Shown piece after piece: positions 27,196-35,611 of a stretch of DNA of 64,000 nt. Position 1 is the first letter of the stretch. Each line of letters starts with the position of its first letter. This DNA comes from Firmicutes bacterium UBA6113 (GTDB lineage Bacteria > Bacillota > Clostridia > Tissierellales > Sedimentibacteraceae), in NCBI GenBank assembly GCA_002422545.1, contig DIWF01000032.1, positions 1 through 64,000 on the forward strand, given 5' to 3'. The notes below the pieces were generated by a model, which had not been told where the DNA came from, did no database searches, and saw only the letters and a program-made list of their open reading frames with translations. Made by a program: the position numbers and the translations under genes.

Positions 27196-28271
27196 TGCAG
27201 AATCACCACCCCATCTTCATAATTCCACTGAGCAAACATGCTTTTACTTATATCATTAATAGTAGTTGTATTGCCGGTGAGCTCATTTATTGTTATTTCG
27301 CTTCCCTTTGACAGTGCAGCAATGGTTTTGTTCACAGAACCGGCATAAATTTTTTCCTTTACCGTAACCTTGATTTTATTCATACCTTCTTTAGCTGAAG
27401 AGACAAGCTTCATTTTTTCAGGTCTCACTGCAACATACACATTTGCATTTTTCTTTAAAGACAATTTATCAAGAAGCGGGTCTGTTATTGTTATTTCACT
27501 TAAGTCTTCAATAATAACTTTAATACAATTTTCTGATACGAGACTTACTGTTCCTTCAAATAAATTTGTTTCACCTATAAAATCAGCAACAAATTTAGTC
27601 TTTGGTCTTTCATATATTTCGCTTGGGTTACCTAGCTGTTCAACCTTGCCGTTGTTCATGACGGCAATTCTGTCTGACAATACCAAGGCTTCTTCCTGGT
27701 CATGTGTGACATAAATAAATGTTATACCAAGTTTTTGCTGAAGGTGCTTCAGCTCTATTTGCATTTCTTTCCTAAGTTTCATGTCCAAGGCGCCCAAAGG
27801 TTCATCCAATAGAAGTACTTTCGGGTTGTTGATAATGGCTCTGGCAATTGCTACTCTTTGCTTTTGCCCGCCGCTGATTTCATTGGGTTTTCTTCCTTCG
27901 TAACCTTCAAGTCGGACCAACCTCAATGCTTCGTTAACTCTTTTTTTAATTTCATCCTTAGGCAGTTTTTTTAACTTAAGACCGAAAGCTATATTTTCAA
28001 AAATATTCATATGAGGAAAAAGAGCATAACTTTGAAACACAGTGTTAACATCTCTTTCATATGGTTGATTTTGAGAAACATCTTTCCCATTAAGTAGAAT
28101 TTTACCTCCCGTAGGCTCTTCAAATCCTGCAATCATTCTTAATGTAGTTGTTTTTCCGCAACCACTGGGACCAAGTAAAGTCAGAAATTCACCTTGTTTA
28201 GCTTCCAAGTTGAGATTTTCAATAACTCTTTGACCCCCAAAGTCCTTCATTACGTTCTCGATTCTTACCAT
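27192..28271 (-). CDS. potA: Polyamine ABC transporter ATPase PotA
   Basis: A 359-residue ATPase that energises polyamine import. Walker A is GPSGCGKTT (residues 33-41), the signature is SGGQKQRVAIARA, Walker B is VLLLDEPLGALD and the H-loop is VTHDQEEAL. A C-terminal TOBE domain (about 280-355) is present. It is the first gene of the operon. AGGAGG lies about 17 nt upstream of the ATG, a longer spacing than usual. Confidence 0.95.
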   Translation of the reverse strand: MVRIENVMKDFGGQRVIENLNLEAKQGEFLTLLGPSGCGKTTTLRMIAGFEEPTGGKILLNGKDVSQNQPYERDVNTVFQSYALFPHMNIFENIAFGLKLKKLPKDEIKKRVNEALRLVRLEGYEGRKPNEISGGQKQRVAIARAIINNPKVLLLDEPLGALDMKLRKEMQIELKHLQQKLGITFIYVTHDQEEALVLSDRIAVMNNGKVEQLGNPSEIYERPKTKFVADFIGETNLFEGTVSLVSENCIKVIIEDLSEITITDPLLDKLSLKKNANVYVAVRPEKMKLVSSAKEGMNKIKVTVKEKIYAGSVNKTIAALSKGSEITINELTGNTTTINDISKSMFAQWNYEDGVVILQ

Positions 28272-28681
28272 TTTTTTAAATTATCTTCCTCCTTATAATT
28301 AGATCAAGATTCTGAAAACCTTTCAGATTATGCAAATAAGTGCATTTTTTTCAGAATGTTATAATTATAATGTAAGATGTAAAGATTTACAATAAAAAAT
28401 TTTATTTTTTATAATATTTTTTTTGAGAGAAAGACAACAATTTAACGATGTTGTTTTGCGTTGAAACTTTAACGAAATTCAATGTTTGGAATTATTGAAA
28501 ATTTAAATAGAACTTCTGTTATTTTTATGGTTTTGACATTATTGTATAATATAAAAATAATTTAAAAAAATACAATTTATATATGAAGTTGGATAAATCA
28601 TAATTCAGAATTTGTTATACTTAGCATGTATAAGAATTTCTTAATGTACACCTCATAATAAAGCTGTTGAAAGAACGTATG
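28272..28681. other. Intergenic region upstream of potA
   Basis: About 410 AT-rich bases. It must contain the pot promoter on the minus strand; TTTACA and TATAAT-like boxes near 28370 exist but their spacing is poor, so I leave the promoter unassigned. No small gene or RNA motif was seen. Confidence 0.4.
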
Positions 28682-28708
28682 AAAAAAACTGCCCAGTAAG
28701 GGCAGTTT
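28682..28708 (-). terminator. Terminator of the copper-type operon
   Basis: ACTGCCC and GGGCAGT form a stem with a 5-nt loop. The A run on the plus strand gives a U tract on the minus-strand transcript, 10 bp past the stop of the HMA-SafE gene. Confidence 0.85.
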
Positions 28709-28717
28709 GAAGCTGTT

Positions 28718-30058
28718 TTATTTTACGGTTATTGTGCTGCTTATCATACCCATCCAGCATGTGTAGGTTATTGTTCCGGGTTTTGTAGGCGTAAATTCAA
28801 TAATGTTTTCGCCGGGAACCAGTTTTTGCTGCTTCTTGAACTCCGGAATAATAATTTCATTGTTGCATCCGTTTATAGATTTCTTACCAGCGATTATAGT
28901 CCATTTCAAAGGAACATCAGCATACACTGTGATTGGCTGGTATTTTCCCGATTCAAGATTGGTTGTTACTGTTTGATAGCCATCTTTTATAATGGCATTT
29001 TTAGAACTGCCATCCTGTTCAACATTAATGCCAAATGGTGATAGTAAAGTTTCAGCAATGTTGATTCCTGCGAGAGAAAGACCTCGTCTTCCCATTACCA
29101 CTCCCAATATGATGACTAACATGGCGCTTACCTTCATCATCTGTTTTGTGAATTTAGAACTGATAAGAGAACTGAATGCACCGAAGGCGAACATGAGCGG
29201 AACAGTACCTATACCGAATATAAGCATTGATACAGCTCCTGTCAGGAAACTTCCGGTTCCAAGAGCGTAAAGCTGCATGGCCTGAAGAGGACCGCATGGC
29301 ATAAATCCGTTAAGAAGTCCAACAATAAAAGAACCTTTATGATTTTTTTTGCTGTCTATTTTATCAGTCAACACTTTTGGAAGACGAGGCATTGCTTTTC
29401 TCAAAATAGAATTTATACCAAGCATGTTAATTCCCATAACTATCATAAACAAGCCTGCTGCAAGAGAAATTAAAGCCTTACCCTTAAGAGACACACTGAA
29501 AACAGAACCAAGGGCACCTGCTAAGCCTCCTAAAAATGTGTAAGATGTCACCCTGCCAAGGTTATATAAAAAACCTGGTTTGAGTTTTAAGTATATATTT
29601 TTGCTTTCACAGCCGCCGCAGCCGGCACATTGAGATAGACTGATACCTCCGCACATAGCAATGCAGTGAACTGAAGTGAAAAGTCCTGCAATAAACAGCA
29701 TTCCATAACCCATATTGCTGGTAACCTGAGGGAAAAAATTAAACCCTACAGTATTGTTTATAATAATATACAAACCCGCAAGTATAATGCCTATGAAGAG
29801 GGTGGTCATATGTGATGACTCTTCTTCAGATGTATCATCAAAGATTACCTCATATCCGGCTTTTCTTATGGCATCATAAATATCATTTAAATCTACCTTA
29901 TGACGAGCATAGGAAATATCTGCAGTTGCAGAAGCATAGTACACATTTGCACTCAATATTCCGTCCAAATTTTTTAATGCTTTTTCAATTTTACGTTCAC
30001 ATGCAGCACAAGTGATTCCATCTATTTTTATAATTTTTTGTTCAATTGAATTCTGCAT
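28718..30058 (-). CDS. HMA-SafE-cupredoxin-like fusion membrane protein
   Basis: A 446-residue protein in three parts. Residues 7-72 are a heavy-metal-associated domain with metal motif GITCAACE. Residues 88-340 are a TauE/SafE (cytochrome c biogenesis/UreH-like) membrane domain, with FTSVHCIAMCGG and GFMPCGPLQAMQ. Residues 360-446 are a cupredoxin-like beta domain ending near YTCWMGM, whose Cys and Met could be copper ligands. A Cys-rich loop, CAGCGGC, follows the first helix. Together these suggest copper (or related metal) transfer across the membrane. It lies 13 bp after the DUF2318 gene as the second gene of the operon. The direction of transport is not known. Confidence 0.85.
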   Translation of the reverse strand: MQNSIEQKIIKIDGITCAACERKIEKALKNLDGILSANVYYASATADISYARHKVDLNDIYDAIRKAGYEVIFDDTSEEESSHMTTLFIGIILAGLYIIINNTVGFNFFPQVTSNMGYGMLFIAGLFTSVHCIAMCGGISLSQCAGCGGCESKNIYLKLKPGFLYNLGRVTSYTFLGGLAGALGSVFSVSLKGKALISLAAGLFMIVMGINMLGINSILRKAMPRLPKVLTDKIDSKKNHKGSFIVGLLNGFMPCGPLQAMQLYALGTGSFLTGAVSMLIFGIGTVPLMFAFGAFSSLISSKFTKQMMKVSAMLVIILGVVMGRRGLSLAGINIAETLLSPFGINVEQDGSSKNAIIKDGYQTVTTNLESGKYQPITVYADVPLKWTIIAGKKSINGCNNEIIIPEFKKQQKLVPGENIIEFTPTKPGTITYTCWMGMISSTITVK

Positions 30059-30071
30059 TTTTAATTACCGC

Positions 30072-30620
30072 TTAATTCTTCCAGTTTGCGAAGATACCTT
30101 CAGCTTCAAGGAATACATCCTTTGTAATTATAATAGAAGAATCGGTTACTTCTTTCCACTCATCAAATATAGGAACTGGATTGCATCCGCCTTTGGCTAC
30201 TTCAATTTCATCCATATCAAACCTGTTGCCGCAGTTCTGACATACCAGCACATCGCCGTCCTGGACATAATATCCCTTTCCTGATGAATAACAAACCTGG
30301 CAGGTATTGAATGCTGTTCTGATTGTCCCATCTGAAGCCTTAACAGCTAAAACTTCCATGTAGGTGTCAAGCTTATCATATGAGTAGAAAGTTGCATCCT
30401 CAGTGACATCAGCAATTGGAATGACTATATCGCCATTTTCATTAATAGCTGAAACTGGAACGGCCTTTGGCTGTTCACTAGCTTTTCCTTCATCAGTCTT
30501 GGGGTTTAAAAACGTGAATGCTGCTGCAGCCACCACTATAAGAGCAACTGCTCCAAGTATCAAATTGTTATTTTTCTTTGGTTTATTGTAGTTTGAATTT
30601 GTTTTCTGATTATTTTTCAT
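30072..30620 (-). CDS. DUF2318 membrane-anchored Cys protein
   Basis: A 182-residue protein. A basic N-terminus is followed by a transmembrane anchor (about 21-40) and a DUF2318 domain (80-180) with CQVCYSSG, VCQNCGNRF and a later GGCNP. DUF2318 proteins accompany metal-transport systems and probably bind metal or heme through these Cys. I choose ATG 30620, because GAGAGGAAA lies directly upstream; the longer start is unsupported. It is the first gene of the operon with the HMA-SafE protein. A tandem 11-bp box lies 49-70 bp upstream. Confidence 0.85.
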   Translation of the reverse strand: MKNNQKTNSNYNKPKKNNNLILGAVALIVVAAAAFTFLNPKTDEGKASEQPKAVPVSAINENGDIVIPIADVTEDATFYSYDKLDTYMEVLAVKASDGTIRTAFNTCQVCYSSGKGYYVQDGDVLVCQNCGNRFDMDEIEVAKGGCNPVPIFDEWKEVTDSSIIITKDVFLEAEGIFANWKN

Positions 30621-30668
30621 AAATTTCCTCTCGAATTTAGTATATTTTTTATTCATCATACAATGAGC

Positions 30669-30690
30669 TTGTGAAGAAATTATGGAGAAA
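30669..30690 (+). promoter_or_regulatory. Tandem 11-bp response-regulator box (site 4)
   Basis: TTGTGAAGAAA followed by TTATGGAGAAA, two 11-bp direct repeats like those at 20153 and 22380. It sits just upstream of the minus-strand DUF2318/HMA-SafE operon, in the same orientation relative to its gene as site 2. Confidence 0.55.
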
Positions 30691-30842
30691 AAATTGTGGC
30701 TTTTCTGACATATTGAAAATACCGAGGATACAATTAACGGCTAATGAAAGAAACTTAAAAAGAAAAATATAAAATTAATAGTGGAGAAATTTATGGTAAA
30801 ATGTTAATATTATTGAAAACAAAATGCTATCGGAGGAGAATT

Positions 30843-31412
30843 ATGAATCATTTAGGAACAGTAGGACTTGAAACAGAAAGATTAATGTTGAGGAAATTCA
30901 AGCTATCAGATACAGAAGCATTATACAACAACTGGGCAAATGACGGAGAGGTTACCAAGTTTTTAATGTGGCCGACTCATACTTCTGTCGAAGTATCAGA
31001 AATTGTAGTAAAGGACTGGGTCAACAGTTATTCTGACAACAAGTTTTATCAGTGGGCAATTGTTTTAAAAGAAAATCAAAATGAACCAGTAGGAAGCATC
31101 AGTGTTGTACATATGGATGAAGAAATTGATATGGTGCATATAGGATATTGTATCGGAAGGAAATGGTGGCATCAGGGCATTACATCCGAGGCTTTTTCCG
31201 GAATAATTCCATTTTTAATCGAAGAGGTTGGAGCAAGGCGAATAGAATCACGTCATGATCCAAGGAATCCAAATTCAGGCAAGGTCATGCTAAAGTGCGG
31301 ATTGACTTATGAAGGTACATTGCGAAATGCAGACAAAAACAACCAAGGTATATGTGATGCATCATTGTACGCCTTGCTGGCTGAAGAATATTACAAAGGT
31401 TTAAAAATATGA
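30843..31412 (+). CDS. GNAT N-acetyltransferase (RimJ/RimL-like)
   Basis: A 189-residue GNAT of the RimJ/RimL type. The start LETERLMLRKFKLSDTEALY is typical of the family. GYCIGRKWWHQGITSEA corresponds to the acetyl-CoA-binding region, and RNPNSGKVMLKCGL is a conserved late motif. The substrate is not predictable. AGGAGAATT precedes ATG 30843, which I prefer over an upstream in-frame start at 30801. Confidence 0.92.
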   Translation: MNHLGTVGLETERLMLRKFKLSDTEALYNNWANDGEVTKFLMWPTHTSVEVSEIVVKDWVNSYSDNKFYQWAIVLKENQNEPVGSISVVHMDEEIDMVHIGYCIGRKWWHQGITSEAFSGIIPFLIEEVGARRIESRHDPRNPNSGKVMLKCGLTYEGTLRNADKNNQGICDASLYALLAEEYYKGLKI

Positions 31413-31489
31413 AAATGTTTTCTTATCATTATTAAAACTGGTAAGAAATGGTGATATAATGATAATCACCAGCGGTATAGGAGGATAAG

Positions 31490-31711
31490 ATGGGAGTTTT
31501 CAAGGAATTTTGGTCAACTTACTACATGAATATATTGTTCGGAGCCGTATTGCAGGGCTTTATATGTGGGTCTATCAGCTCTAAAATTGCCAAACTGAAA
31601 GGATATTATGAATTTAAGTATACTTTGTTTGGATTTTTCTTTTCATTTATAGGGGTCATTATAGCAGCAAATCTTCCAAAAAAGAATTTTAACCTCAATA
31701 AAAAAATATAG
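31490..31711 (+). CDS. Small membrane protein
   Basis: A 73-residue protein with two transmembrane segments (about 13-32 and 46-62) and a Lys/Asn-rich tail. The AGGAGG ribosome binding site is strong and a terminator follows. The family is not recognised. Confidence 0.65.
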   Translation: MGVFKEFWSTYYMNILFGAVLQGFICGSISSKIAKLKGYYEFKYTLFGFFFSFIGVIIAANLPKKNFNLNKKI

Positions 31712-31744
31712 TTATCAGCAGGAAAATTATTACTGTTTAGGCAT

Positions 31745-31777
31745 AAACTTGTGTTGACTTCTCAATGCAAGTTTTTT
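31745..31777 (+). terminator. Intrinsic terminator
   Basis: AAACTTG pairs with CAAGTTT and is followed by a T run. Confidence 0.65.
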
Positions 31778-31981
31778 ATGTTATTATTATTTTTATGTTG
31801 AACGGAACATTCCTCAATTATTATCGTCTTAGGTAATGTAGGATTATGCCCTGAGGAAGATACTGGGACAGAGAAACTTAATATTATATTATGCAAACGT
31901 TGACAAATTCTGTTTAATTTGTGATAATAAAGTGTAAGTTATAGCAATTTTAATTTTACAAGCGGGGGGTTGGGGTATATT

Positions 31982-33268
31982 ATGAATAATTTTAATGTAA
32001 CACGTGATGTTTACGCAGAATGGGAAAGTTTTGTTTCTAATGTCAAAAGTTCTGAAGCAAGGTCAATTACATTGGAGTCATGGAAACGCTGTAATGAATT
32101 TGATTTGCAGTCTGACAGACTGAAATATAATTTTCTTTCTGAGGAGGAATTAAAGATAAAGATTCGAGAAAATTCCACACTTATTGAAATTTGCAAACCC
32201 TACCTGGATTCTTTATCTATAAGCTTGGAAGAAATTCCACATATTGTAAGTTTAGCAGATAAAGAAGGATGGATAATTGATTTAAGAGGAACACCTCAAG
32301 AATTAGGAGGAAGAGATGCAGGATTATGCCTGGGTTCAAACTGGTCAGAAAAAGTTATCGGAAACAACGGAATAGGAACAGCACTAAGACTACGGGAGCC
32401 GGTTCTTGTTCACGGTGTTGAACATTTTGGTATGGTATATGGTTCATGCTCATGCATAGGAGTTCCCATCATAAGCAACGGAGAAATACTTGGAGCCTTG
32501 GATATAAGTGTTCCTGTTCAATATGCACATCCTGCAAGGCTGCATATACTTACTGCATGTGCAAGCTCAATCGAGTCAGTGCTAACATACATCAACAACT
32601 CAGACAACATGACCTTTTCAGCAATGTGCGGCTTAATTTCAACCGCTGTCCATGATCTTAAAAATCCTTTGTCAGTAATCAGTGGCCTTGGTCAGCTTGG
32701 AAACATAGCTACAGATGAAACCAAAATCAAAGGCTATTTCGACAGGATAGTAATACAGGCTGATGAAATGAACAAAATGGTAACGGAATTATTAAATGTG
32801 TTTAGACCCGAAGAACTTTCAAGGCAGAATGTAAATCCAATCATTGAAGAAGTTATTAACAGTTATAAACCAATTTGTGATTATAAAAATATCAAACTCA
32901 CATTTAAGTGTGATTGTGATGATTTTGTAAGGGTAAATCGGAAACTTTTTAAAAGGTCAATTGAAAATCTAGTAAACAATGCAGTCCAATCAATGAATGG
33001 TGCAGGAGCCATAACAATCGGAACAAAATCCTGCGGTGAAACACTTTTAATCTCAGTTAAAGACACAGCAGGAGGCATTCCTGAAGAAATGCGTGATATA
33101 TTGTTTGAGCCTTTCGCATTCAAAAGATCAGGCGGAACAGGGCTGGGGCTTTTCATGGTTTATTATACAATAACAAGTACCCACAAAGGGAAAGTATGGT
33201 TTGAAACTGAGTCCGGCAATGGAACAGCTTTCTTCATTGAACTTCCACTGGCCGGGCAACTGCAATGA
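31982..33268 (+). CDS. AcoR-like GAF sensor histidine kinase, orphan
   Basis: A 428-residue soluble kinase. Residues 1-200 closely resemble the N-terminal sensor of AcoR-type sigma-54 activators: SWKRC near residue 22 and a GAF domain with GNNGIGTALRL and CSCIGVPI. Instead of an AAA+ domain it has a HisKA domain, with phospho-acceptor in AVHDLKNPLSVIS, and an ATPase domain with NLVNNAVQSMN and GGTGLGLFMVY. There is no transmembrane segment and no adjacent response regulator. It starts at ATG 31982; a TTG 12 bp upstream is possible. Orphan kinases in Clostridia often phosphorylate Spo0A, and the next genes are ytrH/ytrI, so a link to sporulation is conceivable but unproven. Confidence 0.88.
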   Translation: MNNFNVTRDVYAEWESFVSNVKSSEARSITLESWKRCNEFDLQSDRLKYNFLSEEELKIKIRENSTLIEICKPYLDSLSISLEEIPHIVSLADKEGWIIDLRGTPQELGGRDAGLCLGSNWSEKVIGNNGIGTALRLREPVLVHGVEHFGMVYGSCSCIGVPIISNGEILGALDISVPVQYAHPARLHILTACASSIESVLTYINNSDNMTFSAMCGLISTAVHDLKNPLSVISGLGQLGNIATDETKIKGYFDRIVIQADEMNKMVTELLNVFRPEELSRQNVNPIIEEVINSYKPICDYKNIKLTFKCDCDDFVRVNRKLFKRSIENLVNNAVQSMNGAGAITIGTKSCGETLLISVKDTAGGIPEEMRDILFEPFAFKRSGGTGLGLFMVYYTITSTHKGKVWFETESGNGTAFFIELPLAGQLQ

Positions 33269-33404
33269 TATATAATTTATATAAAAAATCATGTATCCTG
33301 AGTTAGGAGGTGCATGATTTTTTGCTGCCGATAGTAAAGAATGTCATAATCACATCATCATCCCTCATACATTGTAAAAAGATAATAAGAAAGTTGGGGA
33401 TTAA

Positions 33405-33740
33405 ATGACTTTTTATTCTAGCGTTGTGCAGAATTTTTTGGTTGCATTCGGAATTGTTATTGGTGCAGGTGTTTTTTCAGGAATCGGAGCAATAATTACA
33501 AATAACCCTCCTTACAAGGCAATGATTGAGGCCGCAGCATCAATTAAAATATGGGCATTAGCTGCATCATTGGGAGGAACATTCACATCGTTTACTGTCA
33601 TTGAAAAAGGATTGTTTGATGGAGAAGTGAAAACACTTTTGAAGCAGGCAATTTTTGTTCTCATATCATTGTCCGGTGCTAACATTGGTTATGGATTCAT
33701 CAAGGCTATAAAAATGTGCGGTGACATATGGGGAAAATGA
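33405..33740 (+). CDS. ytrH: YtrH-family sporulation protein
   Basis: A 111-residue membrane protein with three or four hydrophobic segments, matching the YtrH sporulation family: FLVAFGIVIGAGVFSGIG at the start, then KIWALAASLGGTF. In Bacillus ytrH and ytrI are sigma-E controlled and required for efficient sporulation. It overlaps the next gene by a few bases, as in ytrH-ytrI pairs. Confidence 0.88.
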   Translation: MTFYSSVVQNFLVAFGIVIGAGVFSGIGAIITNNPPYKAMIEAAASIKIWALAASLGGTFTSFTVIEKGLFDGEVKTLLKQAIFVLISLSGANIGYGFIKAIKMCGDIWGK

Positions 33741-34219
33741 ATAAAAAAAGTGCAGGATTAATGTTTTGCTTTGCAACAGGAATTGTATGGGGTGCTCTCA
33801 TAGGTTCTGCACTAACTACAGTGCTAGTAAGTTACAGAGTTGATCTGTTCTATGAAAAAATAGCATATCAGGAAAGTATAATTGCAGACTGCGAAGAAAA
33901 GTTAATGAAACTTGAGAAATCAATAAACAATTCAAATATTGTCCTAAAGGACATAGAAATCATAATAGAAGCTGATGAAGAGCAAATAAACAGCATCAAC
34001 AACATAGAAATTGAAAAAGCAATTAAAGAAAAATTCAATTCTTCCCTTGGCAAGGAAGTAAAGAATCTGGATGCAGAAATTCTCATGCAGGTTGTGGACA
34101 AAAGAATTTTAAAGTTTGATGAGGCCGAGTATAAAATTGATGTCAGAAAGCTGGTTTTGTCTGATAAGCTCAAAATATGGGTGGGCATAACGGTTATGGA
34201 AATTGAATCTCGGGAATAA
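33737..34219 (+). CDS. ytrI: YtrI-like sporulation membrane protein
   Basis: A 160-residue protein with one N-terminal transmembrane segment (about 7-30), a coiled-coil stretch (about 40-75) and a small C-terminal domain. Its position directly after ytrH, with an ATGA overlap at 33737-33740, supports a YtrI-like role; sequence alone is less decisive. GGGG 5 bp upstream favours ATG 33737 over ATG 33728. Confidence 0.65.
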   Translation: MNKKSAGLMFCFATGIVWGALIGSALTTVLVSYRVDLFYEKIAYQESIIADCEEKLMKLEKSINNSNIVLKDIEIIIEADEEQINSINNIEIEKAIKEKFNSSLGKEVKNLDAEILMQVVDKRILKFDEAEYKIDVRKLVLSDKLKIWVGITVMEIESRE

Positions 34220-34235
34220 CATAACACAATTGTAT

Positions 34236-34269
34236 AAAAACTACTGAGTTTATTTTCTCAGTAGTTTTT
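34236..34269. terminator. Bidirectional terminator
   Basis: AAAAACTACTGAG pairs with CTCAGTAGTTTTT between converging genes, with A and T runs on either side. Confidence 0.9.
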
Positions 34270-35140
34270 CTTTTAAATCTTCCAATGCTTCCTTGTAGTG
34301 TTTTGATTTGATTCCAGGGAAGGCATTTAAAAGCCTTCTTTCACCAAAGAATGAAAGATTGAGCATCTCATCTCGATTGCTTTTAAGCTGGCGGATGATT
34401 GCCTTTTTCTCTTCAATTTTTTGAGAAAGAATTTCTTTTCTTTCTTCAATTGTGCCTTCAACTTCAGATAATCTTTCTTCTATGATGCCGCTTACTGCTA
34501 GTTTCTGCTCTTCAATTGCAGCTTTCAACTCTTCGCCTTTTTCTACTATTGAAATGCTTTCTTCGGAAATTTTTTCTGCCATGTCGTCGGAAATGCTCCT
34601 GATTTTTGCACCCATTTCATTGATTTTACTAAGCTGTATGTTAAGCCTCAATACTGACTGTACCGTTGCAATCACATCGATGGTGATTATTGTCAGAAAG
34701 ATGCTCAGTATAATTTTTCCGGCTTCAATGTTGATATAAGATGCAAAATTTTGTATCAGTGGATGAATTACGTAAATTATCAAAAGGCATGCGGTTCCCC
34801 AGGCCAGTGAAAATTTAAAACATATGTATCCCTTGATGTTGAAGGGGTATTCCGAGTAATCCCACCACTTGTGATTGAACGTTTTTTCAAGTAGCCATCC
34901 TGTCACAAATTCAATGGCAGAAGTTAGAACCACTGAACCAGCATACAACAACAGCAAATTGTTTTTAACGGGAGTCAAGAGACCAATTACTGCAAGAACC
35001 CCAAAACCATAAATAGGACAAACGGGACCGTTTAGAAATCCGCGGTTTACAAGTTTTCCCGTGCTCACCGCTGCATAAACAACTTCAGTGCACCATCCTA
35101 TGAAGGCATAAATAATAAAATACCATAAATATAAGTACAT
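34250..35140 (-). CDS. PF06541-type membrane protein with coiled coil
   Basis: A 296-residue protein. Residues 1-170 form a multi-helix membrane domain with WYFIIYAFIGWCTEVVYAA, NRGFLNGPVCPIYGFG and HKWWDYS, the signature of the family called putative ABC-transporter type IV. It has no ATPase partner here, so a transport role is doubtful. Residues 175-265 are charged helices, probably a coiled coil (EERLSEVEGTIEERKEILSQ). CGGAGG precedes the start. Confidence 0.82.
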   Translation of the reverse strand: MYLYLWYFIIYAFIGWCTEVVYAAVSTGKLVNRGFLNGPVCPIYGFGVLAVIGLLTPVKNNLLLLYAGSVVLTSAIEFVTGWLLEKTFNHKWWDYSEYPFNIKGYICFKFSLAWGTACLLIIYVIHPLIQNFASYINIEAGKIILSIFLTIITIDVIATVQSVLRLNIQLSKINEMGAKIRSISDDMAEKISEESISIVEKGEELKAAIEEQKLAVSGIIEERLSEVEGTIEERKEILSQKIEEKKAIIRQLKSNRDEMLNLSFFGERRLLNAFPGIKSKHYKEALEDLKEKLLRK

Positions 35141-35243
35141 TTTGGACCTCCGATTATTACATAATATTCCTGCAGGATTAAAGTTTTCTTTAATTTATGG
35201 GAAATATGTTTTCTATCTTCAGAATTTATGAATTTCTGTTGTA

Positions 35244-35271
35244 TTGACTTGACAGAATTTTATTGTATAAT
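35244..35271 (+). promoter_or_regulatory. Sigma-A-type promoter
   Basis: TTGACT (35244-35249) and TATAAT (35266-35271) with 16-bp spacing, about 58 bp upstream of the PC4-like gene. Confidence 0.6.
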
Positions 35272-35328
35272 GATTTTACCGGAGAGATATTTTAAAATCC
35301 TGAAAAATAATATAAAAAGAGGTACTAC

Positions 35329-35550
35329 ATGGCAGAATTTAAATATGAAATTGTTGAGGAAATAAAGGTTATATCGGAATCTTCAAGAGGATGGTCAAAA
35401 GAGCTCAACATTATAAGCTGGAACGAAAGAGACCCCAAGTATGATTTGAGAGAATGGTCACCGGAACATGAAAAGATGGGCAAAGGGATAACACTGTCAG
35501 CTGAAGAGTTGAAAACATTGAGGGATGCGCTGAACAAGCTTGAATTATAA
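35329..35550 (+). CDS. YdbC/PC4-like single-strand DNA-binding protein
   Basis: A 73-residue protein resembling the bacterial PC4-like YdbC family, which binds single-stranded DNA as a dimer. SSRGWSKELNIISWN, KYDLREWSPEHEKMGKGITLS and the helix EELKTLRDALNKL match. GAGG precedes ATG. It is a single gene between its own promoter and the two-component system. Confidence 0.85.
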   Translation: MAEFKYEIVEEIKVISESSRGWSKELNIISWNERDPKYDLREWSPEHEKMGKGITLSAEELKTLRDALNKLEL

Positions 35551-35611
35551 ATAAATTGCAGCTGTATGCTGTATAATATTATACTTAAGGAATATTAAAA
35601 GGAATATTAAC

